Source: VXNF01 sp965116465 | GTDB lineage: Bacteria; Actinomycetota; Acidimicrobiia; Acidimicrobiales; CATQHL01 | Reading direction: 5' to 3' | NCBI GenBank assembly: GCA_965116465.1 | Contig: OZ220687.1 | Location: 1,922,001 to 1,986,000 of the forward strand | DNA length: 64,000 nucleotides | Part shown: positions 62,901-64,000 of the stretch, piece after piece | How the letters are laid out: every line of letters starts with the position of its first letter | Numbering within the stretch: the first letter of the stretch is position 1 | Notes under the pieces: generated by a model | Database searches by the model: none | What the model was told of the DNA's origin: nothing | What the model saw: the letters and a program-made list of their open reading frames with translations, nothing else | Program-made: the position numbers and the translations under genes

Positions 62901-64000
62901 GTACACGTTCGTCGAGGCCGACGGATTGCCCCTCGAGGTGATCGAGGCCGAGGCCTCCAACACCGTGCCGACGATCACGACGTCGAGCCCCATCGTGGTG
63001 GCGGAGAACGGCACTGCGGTGGCAGCGCTCGAAGCCTCGGATCCGGATGCCGGCCATGTGTTCACCTGGACCAAGACCGGTGGCGCGGACGCCGACCGCT
63101 TCGAGCTGTCGCCGGGAGGGATCCTGCGTTTCGTGGCGGCCCCCGACTACGAGACGCCGGCGGACCTCGCCGGCACCGATCCGCCGAGTCCGGCGGGGGA
63201 CAACGAGTACGTCGTGACGGTGGAGGTGGCCGACGGGCAGGGGGGTCGGGCGAGCAAGGCGTTGGTCGTGTCGGTGACGGATGAGGATGAGCACGAGACG
63301 GCGCTCCAGCTGGCGGCTTGGCATCCGGCGGTGGCGCCGACGGACCTGGCGGCGACGACGACCGATGCCTCGGTGTCGGTGTCGTGGGTGGTGCCGGCCC
63401 AACCCGCCGAGGTGTATGTGTCCGACATGTTCCTGGAGCGTGTCGATGCGGAGGGTTCGGTGCTGCACTCGATGGAGGTGTACTTGGATCTGGACACCTC
63501 GGAGGCCTCGTCGTGGTCCCACACCGACAAGGCAGGCCTGGCGACGGGCACCGAGTACTCCTACGTGGTCAGGATGGAGACCTCCGCGCACGGCGACGTG
63601 GTCTCCGAACAGGTCACCGCCACCACCCGGACCGATCCCCCCGCCGGGCCCGAGGCCCTGTCGGCGACCGTCGACGACGAAGGCGGCATGGTGTTGTCCT
63701 GGACGGTTCCCGACCAGCCCGCCTGGCTCGGCGATACGGCGTTGATGATGGTGAGGCGCCCATTCGGCCACAGGCTCGCCGACGTGTACTGGCAGCGCGG
63801 CACCAGCACCTACAGCTTCACCGACACCACCGCCCGGCGCGGCTACATGTACCCCTACACGGTGACGCTGCACGCCGCGGGCCGCAGCTTCGTGAGCAAC
63901 ACCGTCGAGGCGATGGTGCCCCCGCAAGTGGAGTCGGGGCCGGGCCCGCTGGCGGGCTTCAGCCTCATCGACGCTTCGGACCAGACCCTCATCGAGAGCC
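59905..64000 (+). CDS. Large secreted LRR/Calx-beta/cadherin/Fn3 mosaic protein (3' end outside window)
   Basis: Open for 1365 codons to the window edge. A signal peptide ends near LLFGSVANAQ. Then come leucine-rich repeats (LDLSSENITALHAGDF, TLLDLYDNALTTLPSGLL, ILYLDDNALTALPVDLM), a Calx-beta-like domain (about 60950-61250), SwmB-like blocks (YAEPLDPANPPAKSAFAV, about 61250-61970), a second Calx-beta-like block, a second LRR set (VETITLVSNQLGTLPAGIF), a cadherin-like repeat (NTVPTITTSSPIVVAENGTA) and two fibronectin type III domains from 63330. ATG 59905 with AGGGGGG upstream is preferred to ATG 59881. It is a cell-surface adhesin or calcium-binding matrix protein by domain content. Confidence 0.9.
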   Translation, partial: MECGRLRSDAATPERFRGARRPRSRFAAPACLAAACALLFGSVANAQVIDTPGKVAPRITDAGDSTGICARTSQVREAILALIDDDTDCADVTNTHLRGITGTLDLSSENITALHAGDFAGLSSVTLLDLYDNALTTLPSGLLTGLSSLEILYLDDNALTALPVDLMDPVPSLTELWARNNALTEFPPGFFAGKPELIELQIYHNPGDPDLKALDPIWYHRGNPLGVYVHLQALGDGRFKILVPVGTAFETVVSLEVTNGILADETITLPAGKVESDVLTVARESGTSSSVTVDIVDVRASDPDPRYPGKVTPMLHNGVAINEAGDLPVTVHPARKSEVRIAPRGDATSVTEGTAATFTLTRDLPHDGALTVTVDVSQTGEVIKSVGAYRAPGSVEFPAGDGTATLTVETQADTLDEPRGTITATVTAAASDPYTAGAPAAADVAVDDDDETTATVAAVSLSSDPPTAGVYAVGDTVRATVSFSVGHSGPVTVSGRPQLALSLGSARRSATYESGSGSTTLVFAYTVTEGDAAAGGIAFAADSLSLDGGAIGNAGGGADLAHAALAADPAHVVDGVRPALTGAATSEDGTSVVLTYAEPLDPANPPAKSAFAVMMNGADAALGGAPSVSGTDVTLPLTVPLRHGAPVTVRYTDPSTADDAAAVQDRYGNDAASGAVTVTNNVPETAGPYVDLVLDPASVTEDGGVSTVTATLTGPAPAAFTVTVTATAASPALAEDFSLSENVTLSFAAGGSASTGTVLITAVDNDARADDKTVRVSGRVADGSGVEPPPDRTLTIRDDEPAFVAVCDRTAGVRDALVEEAGAGTCDQVTGADLDGIESFDLGGAGITSLREGDFSGLTQVETITLVSNQLGTLPAGIFHGLSRLDTIFLQRNPSLSLPPGIFAGLTGLDELRLHWHQLPVGLKRVAPGRFAATIATGAPFDLVVRVSVTNGALSGGASSLTIPAGSIESGAVAVARTAPGAVEVDIAGFPVLPIGHFWYTFVEADGLPLEVIEAEASNTVPTITTSSPIVVAENGTAVAALEASDPDAGHVFTWTKTGGADADRFELSPGGILRFVAAPDYETPADLAGTDPPSPAGDNEYVVTVEVADGQGGRASKALVVSVTDEDEHETALQLAAWHPAVAPTDLAATTTDASVSVSWVVPAQPAEVYVSDMFLERVDAEGSVLHSMEVYLDLDTSEASSWSHTDKAGLATGTEYSYVVRMETSAHGDVVSEQVTATTRTDPPAGPEALSATVDDEGGMVLSWTVPDQPAWLGDTALMMVRRPFGHRLADVYWQRGTSTYSFTDTTARRGYMYPYTVTLHAAGRSFVSNTVEAMVPPQVESGPGPLAGFSLIDASDQTLIES

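Overview
The window is high-GC DNA with short intergenic gaps and a WhiB-family regulator, which points to an actinobacterium. The tripartite TRAP transporter, the many amide and D-amino-acid hydrolases and the Calx-beta/LRR surface protein suggest a marine or host-associated lineage such as Acidimicrobiia; that placement is inference. No transposase, prophage or CRISPR array was seen.

Region 1 (1-6575, + strand) is an amide/hydantoin cluster: the 3' part of hyuA, two tandem hyuB copies, a small Cys-rich protein and an acetamidase/formamidase. A relic of the hyuA 3' end between the hyuB copies marks a tandem duplication. Region 2 (17102 down to 6603, - strand) is an 11-gene catabolic unit with mostly overlapping genes. 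It encodes a TRAP transporter whose binding protein carries two fused DctP domains, AtuA and DUF4387 proteins, a selenoprotein hidden by an in-frame UGA, an unclassified 351-residue protein, an acyl-CoA dehydrogenase-like protein, an SDR, a BKACE enzyme and a small CxxC protein. Region 3 (17204-22243) holds a P450, an acyl-CoA ligase, a second acyl-CoA dehydrogenase-like protein and an SDR.

Region 4 (22425-34316, + strand) is an ABC sugar/amide-type importer (binding protein on a long alanine-rich stalk, two permeases, ATPase), followed by D-aminoacylase, two RidA-family proteins, a DSD1-type PLP enzyme, an SDR and an N,N-dimethylformamidase-like protein. It looks like uptake and breakdown of N-substituted or D-amino compounds. 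Region 5 (34375-39112) is housekeeping and regulation: asd, a DUF2236 protein, tRNA-Pro, a receiver-domain protein, a STAS protein, NfeD and WhiB.

Region 6 (39202-46600) is a defence island: VapBC-type toxin-antitoxin and a type ISP restriction-modification gene. The methylase part of that gene is separated from its start by an 11-G tract that puts this copy out of frame. After the methylase come 37 tetranucleotide repeats, then five divergent homologous C-terminal cassettes in successively rotated reading frames, with another 11-G tract before the third. All three frames stay open into different cassettes, so repeat slippage could choose which C-terminus is made. A separately initiated conserved C-terminal domain follows. 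I regard this as the most novel feature of the window.

Region 7 (46993-59666) contains selB and selA, an acyl-CoA dehydrogenase, mrp, an IscA/ErpA-type protein, an odd [2Fe-2S]/molybdopterin-oxidase-like fusion, glnA, nadE, a primary-like sigma factor and tRNA-Sec. With selA, selB and tRNA-Sec present, the selenoprotein reading in region 2 is strongly supported. Region 8 (59905 to the end) is the N-terminal 1365 codons of a large secreted LRR/Calx-beta/cadherin/fibronectin mosaic protein that runs off the window.
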